Positions 31,203 to 39,057 of a stretch of 62,194 nucleotides of DNA are shown here, piece by piece. The notes below the pieces were generated by a model. It made no database searches. It saw only the letters and a program-made list of their open reading frames with translations, and was not told where the DNA came from. Each line of letters starts with the position of its first letter. The stretch's first letter is position 1. The DNA lies in contig JZRA01000096.1 of the NCBI GenBank assembly GCA_001567485.1, positions 1-62,194 on the forward strand. The letters are read 5' to 3'. This DNA comes from Chloroflexi bacterium OLB13 (lineage in GTDB: Bacteria; Chloroflexota; Anaerolineae; Aggregatilineales; Phototrophicaceae). A program made the translations under genes and the position numbers.

Positions 31203-31240
31203 GACCAAGCCGGTGTTCAAGCAAAGTCGTTCAAGATGAG
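31203..31240 (-). repeat. Inverted partial copy of the subfamily A tail
   Basis: On the minus strand it reads GAACGACTTTGCTTGAACACCGGCTTGG, split here as GAACGACTTTGCT then TGAACACCGGCTTGG, close to the end of subfamily A. It lies directly before the integrase gene, and the sequence between the two copies (31114-31202) has several short hairpins. Confidence 0.55.
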
Positions 31241-31245
31241 GTTCC

Positions 31246-32307
31246 ATGCTCCCGCGTGACCCGAACCGCAGCGCCCTCTCGACCGACCGCCGCGATCTGA
31301 CGTTCAACTTCGCCGCGGTGCTGCCCGGCCGCGCCAGCAGCAGGCACACCGAACGCGCGTACTTCCGTTGGGTCGAGACGTTCCTCGTGGATAACGCGGG
31401 TTGGCCGGAAAGTAAGGACATCGAGGCGCGGGCCGAACGCATGACGCGGCTGCCGATCCCCCTGCTGCTCGACGCGCTTACGCCAAGCGGTGTACGGGCG
31501 TGGCTGGGCGTGCTGGCGCGCCGCAGCCACAGCAAGCAGGGGATCAATCAGGCGCGGGCGGCGCTGGTCACGCTGGGCGATCTGCTGGCGGAGGCGGGTT
31601 GGCTGCCGGAGGTTCAGGCCGCCACGCTCAGCCGTGTGCGCCCGCCGAAAGCCGAGTCCGGACAGCGTGTCGGCCGCTGGCTGTCACCGTCCGAACTCAA
31701 GGCGCTGATATGGGCGTCAATGCAGATCGCCACGCACGAGTCACAAGCGGCGCGCAACCTCGTCGTGATGTCGATGCTGTGCACGATGGCGCTGCGCCGC
31801 GAGGAACTGGCCGTTGCGCGGTGGGGCGATCTCAGCGTGCAGAACAACCGCGTCGTGCTGCGCGTCCACGGCAAGGGGCGCAAGGTCGCCTCGGTTGATG
31901 TGCCGCGTCAGGTAGTCAAGGCGCTGGAGGCATGGCGCAAGTTCTGCGTGCCGGCCACACGCGGCGCGTTCACCGACTCGCCGCTGATCCGGCGCGTGTG
32001 GAAAGGCGGGCGCGTCAGCAGAGGCGGCTTGACTTCCGAAGGCGTGCTGCTGATCGTCGAGGAGTCGGCACGCCGCGCCAATCTCGGGCCGGTCGCGCCG
32101 CACGATCTGCGCCGGTCGGTGGCGGGCGCGCTGCATCAGGCCAAAGTGCCAATCGACACGATCAGCCGCTTGCTTCGCCACAGCAGCATCGCCGTCACCG
32201 AGCGCTACATTCAAGGCTTGAAACTGCCCAACGAAGGCGCGGTGCTGATGAGCGACATCCTCGCCGACGCCATCGACCTGTTCCCCGACACGTTCGACCG
32301 CGACTAG
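31246..32307 (+). CDS. Tyrosine recombinase / integrase
   Basis: A 353-residue site-specific recombinase of the XerC/phage-integrase family. An N-terminal SAM-like core-binding domain (about residues 25-125, RHTERAYFRWVETFL) precedes the catalytic domain with Arg in MALRREELAVARW, Lys in HGKGRK, HDLRRS (HxxR) and LLRHSSIAVTERYI (second His and the Tyr nucleophile). All catalytic residues are present, so it may be active. GAGG is 5 nt before the ATG. Dispersed-repeat members lie just outside both ends (30999-31113 and 32315-32402). Distance from any replication-terminus marker is unknown; the context suggests a mobile element rather than chromosomal XerC. Confidence 0.93.
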   Translation: MLPRDPNRSALSTDRRDLTFNFAAVLPGRASSRHTERAYFRWVETFLVDNAGWPESKDIEARAERMTRLPIPLLLDALTPSGVRAWLGVLARRSHSKQGINQARAALVTLGDLLAEAGWLPEVQAATLSRVRPPKAESGQRVGRWLSPSELKALIWASMQIATHESQAARNLVVMSMLCTMALRREELAVARWGDLSVQNNRVVLRVHGKGRKVASVDVPRQVVKALEAWRKFCVPATRGAFTDSPLIRRVWKGGRVSRGGLTSEGVLLIVEESARRANLGPVAPHDLRRSVAGALHQAKVPIDTISRLLRHSSIAVTERYIQGLKLPNEGAVLMSDILADAIDLFPDTFDRD

Positions 32308-32314
32308 ACAAGGC

Positions 32315-32402
32315 GTTGAAAGTGCTGAGTGACGAGAAAGCGCCAACCCGTTTTCACTCGGCTAATGTCGCGAGTCGGATAGTCCTGCCCACTGACTTTC
32401 GA
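32315..32402 (+). repeat. Dispersed repeat, subfamily B (right of the integrase)
   Basis: Begins GTTGAAAGTGCTGAGTGACGAG (here split: GTTGAAAGTGCTGAG, TGACGAG), contains AAAGCGCCAA, CACTCGGCTAATGTCGCGAGTC and ends ACTTTCGA. It shares this scheme with 49109-49201 and, less closely, with subfamily A. Starts 8 bp after the integrase stop codon. Confidence 0.75.
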
Positions 32403-32544
32403 TGACCTGCGTCAGTTCGTTGATGCGCGCCGCCACAATCCCCTGCGCATCGCCGGTCAGAGACTCGAACGCCGCGCCCCGGCAAGCCCGAAACGCGGCG
32501 TCTTTGATCTGATGCTGTGGAAGGCGAGCGAGGGTGCGTTTCAT
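32362..32544 (-). CDS. Possible small protein ending inside the repeat
   Basis: A 60-codon frame, MKRTLARLPQHQIKDAAF and onward, converging on the integrase. The last 13 codons (ESQWAGLSDSRH) are the reverse strand of the dispersed repeat, which also supplies the stop codon. There is only GCGGA before the ATG and no known family. Immediately upstream are 7-bp units of CCGCACG/TCTCACG type (32547-32580). Coding is doubtful. Confidence 0.28.
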   Translation of the reverse strand: MKRTLARLPQHQIKDAAFRACRGAAFESLTGDAQGIVAARINELTQVIESQWAGLSDSRH

Positions 32545-32579
32545 TCCGCACGTCTCACGCCGCACGTCCGACTTCTCGT

Positions 32580-32876
32580 TTAGGTGATGACCACCGAGTT
32601 GTCGCCGCTGAACGGATTGGGAACGTACTTGTCGGCTTCCCAATCGTTGTGCCAGTCCTTGCCGTTAATCAGATAGCGGAACTGATATTCTTTGCCTGCT
32701 TCCAGCTCCAGCAGAACGGAAAAGCGGCCGTCCTTCAGCTTCTTCATCTCGGTCTCGGTCTCGCTCCAACCGTTGAAGTCGCCCACCAGATGGACGGTAT
32801 CGGCTTCGATCTGTGCCGGGGTGTAAAACGTGACCTTGCACACCGGCTTGCTCTTGAGGTGTTGTTTCTTCAACAT
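32580..32876 (-). CDS. CBM48 / isoamylase early-set domain protein
   Basis: A 98-residue protein that is a single glycogen-binding (AMPK-beta/isoamylase N-terminal) domain: VCKVTFYTPAQIEADTVHLV, GDFNGWSETETEMKK, GRFSVLLELEAGKEYQFRYL and a final NPFSGDNSVVIT. The Trp of FNGW and the YQFRYLING strand are the carbohydrate-contact region of the family. ATG 32876 (MLKKQHLKSKP) is chosen because AGGGGA lies 9 nt before it. Small stand-alone versions are widespread in Chloroflexota; their function is unknown, perhaps binding of glycogen or of a partner enzyme. Confidence 0.88.
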   Translation of the reverse strand: MLKKQHLKSKPVCKVTFYTPAQIEADTVHLVGDFNGWSETETEMKKLKDGRFSVLLELEAGKEYQFRYLINGKDWHNDWEADKYVPNPFSGDNSVVIT

Positions 32877-33096
32877 GCGCGGGTATCCCCTGATCGTCAT
32901 GCACTTCATAACTGATTCTAGCATAGGGGGTGGAAGTGAGTAGGGTTAGTGGTGACCATTACAGATTGAGGCGGGCGATTCCGTACATAATGCCCGAAGC
33001 CCGCCCCTCACGGAGGCAGGATCGGCGGCATTTGTTCAAACTCGCAGAGCTGTCCTAATGTCCGCACAAAGCGAACCGTATCCAGCGGTCTGCGGT

Positions 33097-35799
33097 TTAC
33101 ACCCCGGCGAACTTGCGATAGCCCTGCGCCGCGAACTGGCGCGCTGTCCCCGCCACCGGCTTGAACTGAACGCCCTTGCTTTGCGCCACGAGGATCTCCC
33201 CTGCAATACGCTCTTTCAGGCTGCGCAGGTCTTTATCGCTCGGGTCAAGCTGCAAGCCGTCAGCGACCAACTGTTCGGTGATTTTGAGATGTGATGGACT
33301 GCGCAGCATCAACCGCGCCAGATCGACCAGCGCCGCGACGATGTCTGCGCGGTTGCCGTACTCGAACGCCAGATGCAGAGCTTGGCGATAGTGCATCATG
33401 GCCTCGCCCAACTGCTCCGCCTGTAAGCACGTATAGCCGAGGTCGGAGAGCTGCACGGCCTCCTCACCTTTGTCGCCCAATTCGCGCGCGATATACAACG
33501 CCGACTTGTGGAAGTTGATCGCCTCCGGCCAGCGCTGAAGTTCGCCGTAGGCCTGGCCGAGCGCGCCCTTGACGCGGCCTTCGTCAGCGCGGCGTTCCTG
33601 CGCCTTGAACAGCGCCAGCGCCTGCTCCCAACTGTCAATCGCGTGATCCGGGTCGCCGCTGTCGAGCTGCGCCGTGCCAAGCTTCTGCAGGATGATCGCC
33701 TCGTGCGTGGAGTCGTCGGTCGTGCGCGCGATCTGAAGGGCTTGGCCGTACGCTTTCGCGGCCTCCACGCTCTCGCCGAGCTGCTGGCGCGCGTCGCCCA
33801 GCGTGAGCAGAAGCTGCAAGCGTGTCTCCTCGTCGTCCATGGCCTCGGCGATCGAGATGCCGCGCTGGGCCATCAGCACCGAGGCTTGCGCATTCTCGGT
33901 CTTTTCCATCAACGCCGAGAGGATTTCCAGTGTTTCAAGCTGCCCCGTCTGGTCATCGCGCTGCTCGTACACGGCCAACGCCTGATTGTAAGTGGCGATT
34001 GCCTCGATCAGCAGCCCTTCTTCGACCTCCCAATGGCCGAGCTGTCGCAGCAGTGTGACCTGCCGCGCCATGTCGCCGTCCTGCCGCGCCTGTCCCAACT
34101 GCGTGCGCAGCATTGCGATCTTTCCCTCGACGGTGGCCGGCTCTTCCTCGACGAACGGCTCGCTGTCCTCGATCTCGTCGAGGTCGTCGTCCAGATCGTC
34201 TTCGCGGTCGAACAGCACTGACTGGCGCGGCTCTACGATAGTCGGCGGGCTTGAGGCCATCGACGACAGGAAGTCTTCCGGCGACTGCACGACCGGCGCA
34301 GGGCCGGAGTCGTCCCCGTTGTCGTCGTCATCATCTTCAAGCAGATACTCGTCATCCAGTTCGGGCGCGGGGGCAGCCGCCAGCGGCGCCGGCGCGACAG
34401 GCGCATCCGATCCGTCGTCGTCGTCCTCGTCAATGTCCCCACGGGCGGCGGCTTCGAGCTGTTCCGGCGCAAACTTCTCGGCTGGCGCGGCGGTCAGGCT
34501 GGCGAACAATCCACTGGACATGGCAGGTTCGCTGTCCTGATAGGCTGGGAATGGCGACCCGCCGGCCCCGCGAATCTGCACCAGTTCATAGACGAACCCC
34601 TGATCGTTGACGAACGTGCCCGCCTGCGACAGCGCGATCACGAGTTTGCTGTTGGTATCGCGGTCGCCTATACGTTGAGCGTGGTGGGCCAACTTGACGA
34701 AATTCTCCATCTCCGAGGCGAGACGGCCCGCTTTGCCTGCGTCCATGTTGGCCTGCGCATACTCGATCAACTTCTCGCGTGCCTTCTCGCGGAGGCCGTC
34801 GAGCCGGCCCGACGACTGCAAGCGTTCCTCGCAGAACTTGTGTGTCAGCGCGTGCTGCCGGAAATAGACCTGCTCGCCGCGCATGCCGCGGTCGACAAGC
34901 CGCAGCCCGGCCAGCATCTGCACCGCTTGGTTGATCGACGCCGTTGGCGCTCCGCTGATCATGCCGAGCAGGTCGGACGTGCCCGCGCCAGAGGGGATCG
35001 CGCCCATCATCAGCAGAACGCCCTGCAGCGGGTTGTTGGTCAGCGCGGCGAAGCTGAGCGTAAGCGCGATACGCGCCGGGTCGTTGTTGACCGACGGCGC
35101 GACCTGCCGCACGCGGTTAAGGAAATCCGCCGGCGACATCTTGCCTGCCAGCATCGTACGCGCCGCGACGCAAATGGCGAACGGCAGGTGGCCCAACGCC
35201 TTGACCAGCGCGCGCAGATCGGCATCGGCGGCGTTCGGCGCGTTCTTGGCGATGTTGGCTTCGTGCTTGAACAGGTCAACCGCGGCGTCAGGCGTCAACG
35301 GCCCGATCGCCGCTGTTACCCACGGGCCGTTCTGCGTCTCGCGCTCGACCAAAAGCACCGGCACGCGGTCGGCGCAGCGCGTCACGAACTTCGCGGCGAT
35401 GCTGGTCTCCAGCGGGCCATCCAGCACGACCAGCGGCTTGTGCTGCTGAAGCAGCGCCGCGACCGCTCCGACCATCCCCAACGGATTCTCGGACAGCGCG
35501 ATCTCGGCGACATCGTATGCGCGGCCGACGCGGACGATCAGGCTTTCGAGCGTCGTGTCCTCGTCGACGTACAGCCACAACGAGCCGCCGGGCTGCTTAG
35601 CGAACGCCGACGCCAACATCGCAGCGACCGCCGACTTGCCGACGCCATCTGGCCCATGCAGGTACACGGCCCGCGATTCACGCAGCGGGGGATAAATCTG
35701 TTGGAGTTCGGATTCACGGCCGATGAGCCGGGGAGGCGGCGTCACTGGCAGCTCCGCGGCATTGTGAGCGGGGCGTTCATGCGCGTTAAAGGCGACCAT
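33097..35799 (-). CDS. STAND-type NTPase with C-terminal TPR repeats
   Basis: A 900-residue cytosolic protein. An NB-ARC-like nucleotide-binding domain occupies roughly residues 20-340, with Walker A GPDGVGKSA near residue 50, Walker B PLVVLDGP near 120 and the later GHLPFAICVAARTM segment (GLPLA-like). A helical region follows, then a long acidic, low-complexity linker (about 465-590, with DDDDDNGDD and similar runs), then about seven TPR units (residues about 590-850, for example ALAVYEQRDDQTGQLETLEIL). STAND proteins are switch-like sensors in regulation, cell death or phage defence; no effector domain is visible here, so a scaffold or regulator is equally likely. Divergent from the hypothetical gene at 35912. 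Confidence 0.85.
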   Translation of the reverse strand: MVAFNAHERPAHNAAELPVTPPPRLIGRESELQQIYPPLRESRAVYLHGPDGVGKSAVAAMLASAFAKQPGGSLWLYVDEDTTLESLIVRVGRAYDVAEIALSENPLGMVGAVAALLQQHKPLVVLDGPLETSIAAKFVTRCADRVPVLLVERETQNGPWVTAAIGPLTPDAAVDLFKHEANIAKNAPNAADADLRALVKALGHLPFAICVAARTMLAGKMSPADFLNRVRQVAPSVNNDPARIALTLSFAALTNNPLQGVLLMMGAIPSGAGTSDLLGMISGAPTASINQAVQMLAGLRLVDRGMRGEQVYFRQHALTHKFCEERLQSSGRLDGLREKAREKLIEYAQANMDAGKAGRLASEMENFVKLAHHAQRIGDRDTNSKLVIALSQAGTFVNDQGFVYELVQIRGAGGSPFPAYQDSEPAMSSGLFASLTAAPAEKFAPEQLEAAARGDIDEDDDDGSDAPVAPAPLAAAPAPELDDEYLLEDDDDDNGDDSGPAPVVQSPEDFLSSMASSPPTIVEPRQSVLFDREDDLDDDLDEIEDSEPFVEEEPATVEGKIAMLRTQLGQARQDGDMARQVTLLRQLGHWEVEEGLLIEAIATYNQALAVYEQRDDQTGQLETLEILSALMEKTENAQASVLMAQRGISIAEAMDDEETRLQLLLTLGDARQQLGESVEAAKAYGQALQIARTTDDSTHEAIILQKLGTAQLDSGDPDHAIDSWEQALALFKAQERRADEGRVKGALGQAYGELQRWPEAINFHKSALYIARELGDKGEEAVQLSDLGYTCLQAEQLGEAMMHYRQALHLAFEYGNRADIVAALVDLARLMLRSPSHLKITEQLVADGLQLDPSDKDLRSLKERIAGEILVAQSKGVQFKPVAGTARQFAAQGYRKFAGV

Positions 35800-35911
35800 T
35801 AGCAGATTCCCATTCGGCGCGGATACTATCGTTGGTCTACACTCTCTGGTGCGAGTATAACATCGGTACGCATGATGCGGTAATTGTTTGCGTTAAGGGG
35901 GAGCCTAACCC

Positions 35912-36898
35912 GTGGCCGAGAAGATCAGCGCGCTCAACGGCATCTACCGGTACGACCCGGACAGCAAGGCGGCGCCGCGCATCATCACGCTGCGCCCCGA
36001 CCTCACGTGCGATCTGCACGCGGTTGACCCGGCCAGCGGCGAACAGCGCCTGCTGACCATCGGCACGTATGTCATCAACTGGGGGCCGACCATCGAACTG
36101 ACGTGGACACAGCGCCCCTCGATCAACGTCCCGACCAGCGAGAACTACGCCCTCATCGACGACGCGCGGACGCTCACCCGCATGGGCGGCGGATACCTGC
36201 GCTACAAAGGGCCGGCCGATCCAGCCATCACCGGGCCAGCGGCCCCGTTAGCGCCGCGCGTTCCGTCACCGCAGGCCGTCGAATCGGCAGCCGAGGTGGA
36301 GGCGCCGCCGCAAACCACCGCCGTTCAACCCTCAACATCCGGGCCGGAAACCCCTCCACCTGAGGCCGCGCCCGGCGTCGATTGGGGCAAGTGGATCGCG
36401 GCCGGCGCAGCTGTCGGCGGGGCGCTGGCGTTGAAAGGCCTGAAGGCGCTGGCGAAGGAGATCGAGCGCGCCAGTGCGCAGAAGAACGCGGGAGACGCCG
36501 ACAGCCCGCAAGGCTCCAGCGCGCCCCTACCCGGTGACGGCCAGCTTGACCCGCGCGTCGTCGGCGCATTCTCGCGCGGTGATTTCTACAGCAGCGGCGG
36601 CTTCAGCGCATCGACGTCGGTAACGCGCGTGTTCCTGCCCGACGGGCGCTTCTTCATCACCAGCGCCGCCAGCGCCGACTACACCCATCTTCACAGCGGG
36701 GCTGGCGTCTCGGCATCCACAGCGGCGGAGCGCGGATACCAGTCCGCAGGACGCGACAGCCGCGGACGCTGGACGACGCGCGGCAAGGTGTTGTATCTGG
36801 CTTATGACGACGGCGATACCGGCGAGGTCGAGTACGGCATCGACGGCGGCAGCCTCGTGCTGTGGGTCGATGGCGCGCCGCAGGTATGGGAGCGCTGA
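35912..36898 (+). CDS. Hypothetical protein with a membrane-like segment
   Basis: A 328-residue protein of unknown family. An N-terminal domain (residues 1-105, SALNGIYRYDPDSKAAPRI) is followed by a Pro/Ala-rich linker, a small hydrophobic glycine/alanine stretch (WIAAGAAVGGALALKGLKAL, about 160-180) and a C-terminal beta-rich domain with VTRVFLPDGRFFITSAAS and GEVEYGIDGGSLVLWVDG, somewhat like a lipocalin-type stress or META-like barrel. The start is GTG 35912, with GGGGGAG 9 nt before. It is followed after 3 bp by the J-domain gene, so the two are co-transcribed. Confidence 0.75.
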   Translation: MAEKISALNGIYRYDPDSKAAPRIITLRPDLTCDLHAVDPASGEQRLLTIGTYVINWGPTIELTWTQRPSINVPTSENYALIDDARTLTRMGGGYLRYKGPADPAITGPAAPLAPRVPSPQAVESAAEVEAPPQTTAVQPSTSGPETPPPEAAPGVDWGKWIAAGAAVGGALALKGLKALAKEIERASAQKNAGDADSPQGSSAPLPGDGQLDPRVVGAFSRGDFYSSGGFSASTSVTRVFLPDGRFFITSAASADYTHLHSGAGVSASTAAERGYQSAGRDSRGRWTTRGKVLYLAYDDGDTGEVEYGIDGGSLVLWVDGAPQVWER

Positions 36899-36901
36899 CG
36901 C

Positions 36902-37636
36902 ATGACAAACATGCGGGTGGAGTCCTACTACGCGGGCGAGTTCCTGATCCAGCGCCTGCGCGCAAGCGGCGTGATGAAGCGGGTGCTGCACGACGGCGGC
37001 GACATCATCCTGTTCGAACTGCATGACGGACGGCAGGTCAGCGTGCAGTTGATCGACAGCAGCATCCCGCTGTACGCGATCAAGAAGATCGTCGAGGACA
37101 ACACGCGCGCGGGGATCTACAGCCTGTTCATGCTGTGGGCGGCGATGATGGTGCCCGAACACGGCAAAGTCTTTCGCATGGAGGACTGGATGGAGGGCTT
37201 CATCACGCTCAACGGCGACCGCGTATACGCTTACGAGATTATCGATCGCGAGGTCTACCTGTTCTCGGTGTTCCTGCACGGCACAGGCCGCCTGCGTATG
37301 ACCGAGTGGGGCTACACCGTGCGCGCCGATGATCTGCAAACGGAGGAGATCGCCGTCACACTGCCCGGCCTCGAAGGCACATGGCGCGTGGCGACGTTCG
37401 CGCCGCCGCAGTTCACCGCCGAGGACGTGCTGCACGGCGATCAACCGATGAGCGACATGGACGCCGCGTTCGCCCTGCTCGGCTGCTCCCCCGGCGACGA
37501 CCGCGAGACCGTCCGGCAGGCGTATTACGTGATGGCGCGCAAGCATCACCCGGACGCCACCGGCGATCCCAGCGCGACCGGGATCATGCAGAAAATCAAC
37601 GCAGCCTACGAACTCCTGATGAATCGGCTCGGTTGA
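36902..37636 (+). CDS. Protein with a C-terminal J domain
   Basis: A 244-residue protein whose last 60 residues form a J domain: DAAFALLGCSPGDDRETVRQ, AYYVMARKHHPDATGD (HPD intact) and INAAYELLM. The J domain stimulates DnaK ATPase. The preceding 180 residues (YYAGEFLIQRLRASGVMKR; LMLWAAMMVPEHGKVFRMEDW) are unlike the G/F and zinc domains of DnaJ and are not recognised; they probably bind a specific client. The gene is paired with the hypothetical protein upstream. Confidence 0.85.
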   Translation: MTNMRVESYYAGEFLIQRLRASGVMKRVLHDGGDIILFELHDGRQVSVQLIDSSIPLYAIKKIVEDNTRAGIYSLFMLWAAMMVPEHGKVFRMEDWMEGFITLNGDRVYAYEIIDREVYLFSVFLHGTGRLRMTEWGYTVRADDLQTEEIAVTLPGLEGTWRVATFAPPQFTAEDVLHGDQPMSDMDAAFALLGCSPGDDRETVRQAYYVMARKHHPDATGDPSATGIMQKINAAYELLMNRLG

Positions 37637-37857
37637 ACGGTTCGGCGCTATACTGGATGTTATGTTGAAGGAAGACCACGGCACGAGCCAACACTAACGG
37701 ACGGCATAACGCGCTTGACAGATCACGGCTGTTCGCGGCGCTGGCCGGCCACACGACCTGCTCACGCTGTCAACCCGTCAGGCGGGCGTACAGACTTTCT
37801 TCGCAAACCCGCATACACTGACGAATACACATGCGATCCGAAAGGACTCTAACCGCT

Positions 37858-38979
37858 ATGACCCGCGCACTGCGTTACATCGGCGCGCTGACCGCCGTGC
37901 TCTTATCCCTGCTGGCCGGAATCACAGCCGGCGCTCAAGACAGCGGCCCAACGACCCGGAGCCTGTACTATCTCGGCCCGGACGGCGACGGCATCACGCA
38001 AGTGTTCCAGTACGTGCTCGGCGGCGACGACGAGCCGCGGCAGATCACGTCGGCGGACAGCGACGTGCGCGCATACGGCGCATCTCACGACGGCCTGTCG
38101 GTTGCCTACGTCGCTGGCGATCAGCTCTGGCTTCAGCCCATCGATGCCGAATCCGCCGAGGCGCTGGCCCCCGTGACCGATATCCATTTCGCCAGCGGCC
38201 CGGTGTTCGACCCGGACGACGCCTATATCGCCTATGCCAACGACGGCGTTTGGCTGTTCGATCTGACCGCCCGCGAGACCGTCCAACTGCTGAAGGACGT
38301 TCCATTGGACGCCAACGGCTCGAACATGCCTGACTTTCGACTGTATGAGCCGGCGCAGTTCGTTCGTGATGCGGACGGGGCGGTCAGCGGCTTGATCGTC
38401 AACGTCGGCGTGTGGGAATGGCAGACTCCGGGCATCTACGACTTAGAGGCCGGCGAGCTTACGCTGCTGGAAGGTCAGGTTCACACCCGTGCGCTCCCCC
38501 TCTCCAGCGGCAAGCTGCTGCTGTATGGCAACGGCGGCGTGGCCGGCGAGATGTCCCTCAGCCTCGTCGACGGCATCGAGTCGTTCGATGATCGCCGCGT
38601 CATCGTGGATTTCGCCGATGTGTCCTCGTTCACGCTGTTTGCCGAAAAGGCGGTCGAAATTCAGCCGGACACCGTTCGAGTCGTCGGCTCGGCCCTGATT
38701 CCACCCGGCGATTCGCACACAGCGTTCGTGTTCGACGTGAGCCTGACGGACAACACCGTCAGCGACCCGATCCTCCTGACGCTCGGCGAAGACCCGTCCG
38801 TTAACGTGGTCGCAGGGGCGATCTCGCCCGACGGCGCGCTGATGGCCGTGTACACCAACGCGACCTACACACCAACCGGCGCGATCTCCGGCACGCTCTC
38901 GCTGATCGACCTGACCACCGGCGAGATCATCGAGTCCGGCCTGCCGGATGAAGTCAGCACGCTGGTGTGGCAGTCGTAG
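37858..38979 (+). CDS. Exported TolB-like beta-propeller protein
   Basis: A protein of about 373 residues with a signal peptide (YIGALTAVLLSLLAGITAGAQ) and repeated four-stranded blades of PD40/WD40-like type (SLYYLGPDGDGITQVFQYVL; GASHDGLSVAYVAGDQLWL; DPDDAYIAYANDGVWLFDL). ATG 37858 is preferred to 37831 because of the signal peptide and AAAGGA about 12 nt upstream. It has no membrane anchor and is probably released or periplasm-like. Function unknown; such propellers usually mediate protein or ligand binding. Confidence 0.75.
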   Translation: MTRALRYIGALTAVLLSLLAGITAGAQDSGPTTRSLYYLGPDGDGITQVFQYVLGGDDEPRQITSADSDVRAYGASHDGLSVAYVAGDQLWLQPIDAESAEALAPVTDIHFASGPVFDPDDAYIAYANDGVWLFDLTARETVQLLKDVPLDANGSNMPDFRLYEPAQFVRDADGAVSGLIVNVGVWEWQTPGIYDLEAGELTLLEGQVHTRALPLSSGKLLLYGNGGVAGEMSLSLVDGIESFDDRRVIVDFADVSSFTLFAEKAVEIQPDTVRVVGSALIPPGDSHTAFVFDVSLTDNTVSDPILLTLGEDPSVNVVAGAISPDGALMAVYTNATYTPTGAISGTLSLIDLTTGEIIESGLPDEVSTLVWQS

Positions 38980-39057
38980 CCCATCGCCCCAAGTTCTGAG
39001 AGGAGGCAGGGCGATGAGGTCAGTCCAACGGACGTAAGGTCATTGGAACAGCCGCCG

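Noticed and set aside
31100..31220. Integron attC-like site before the integrase
   Set aside because: The inverted repeats belong to the dispersed family and lack recognisable R'/R'' core sites; the recombinase shows no obvious integron-specific insertion.
38982..39016. Terminator between converging propeller and glycosidase genes
   Set aside because: The inverted repeat has a 19-nt loop and no U-run, too weak to call.
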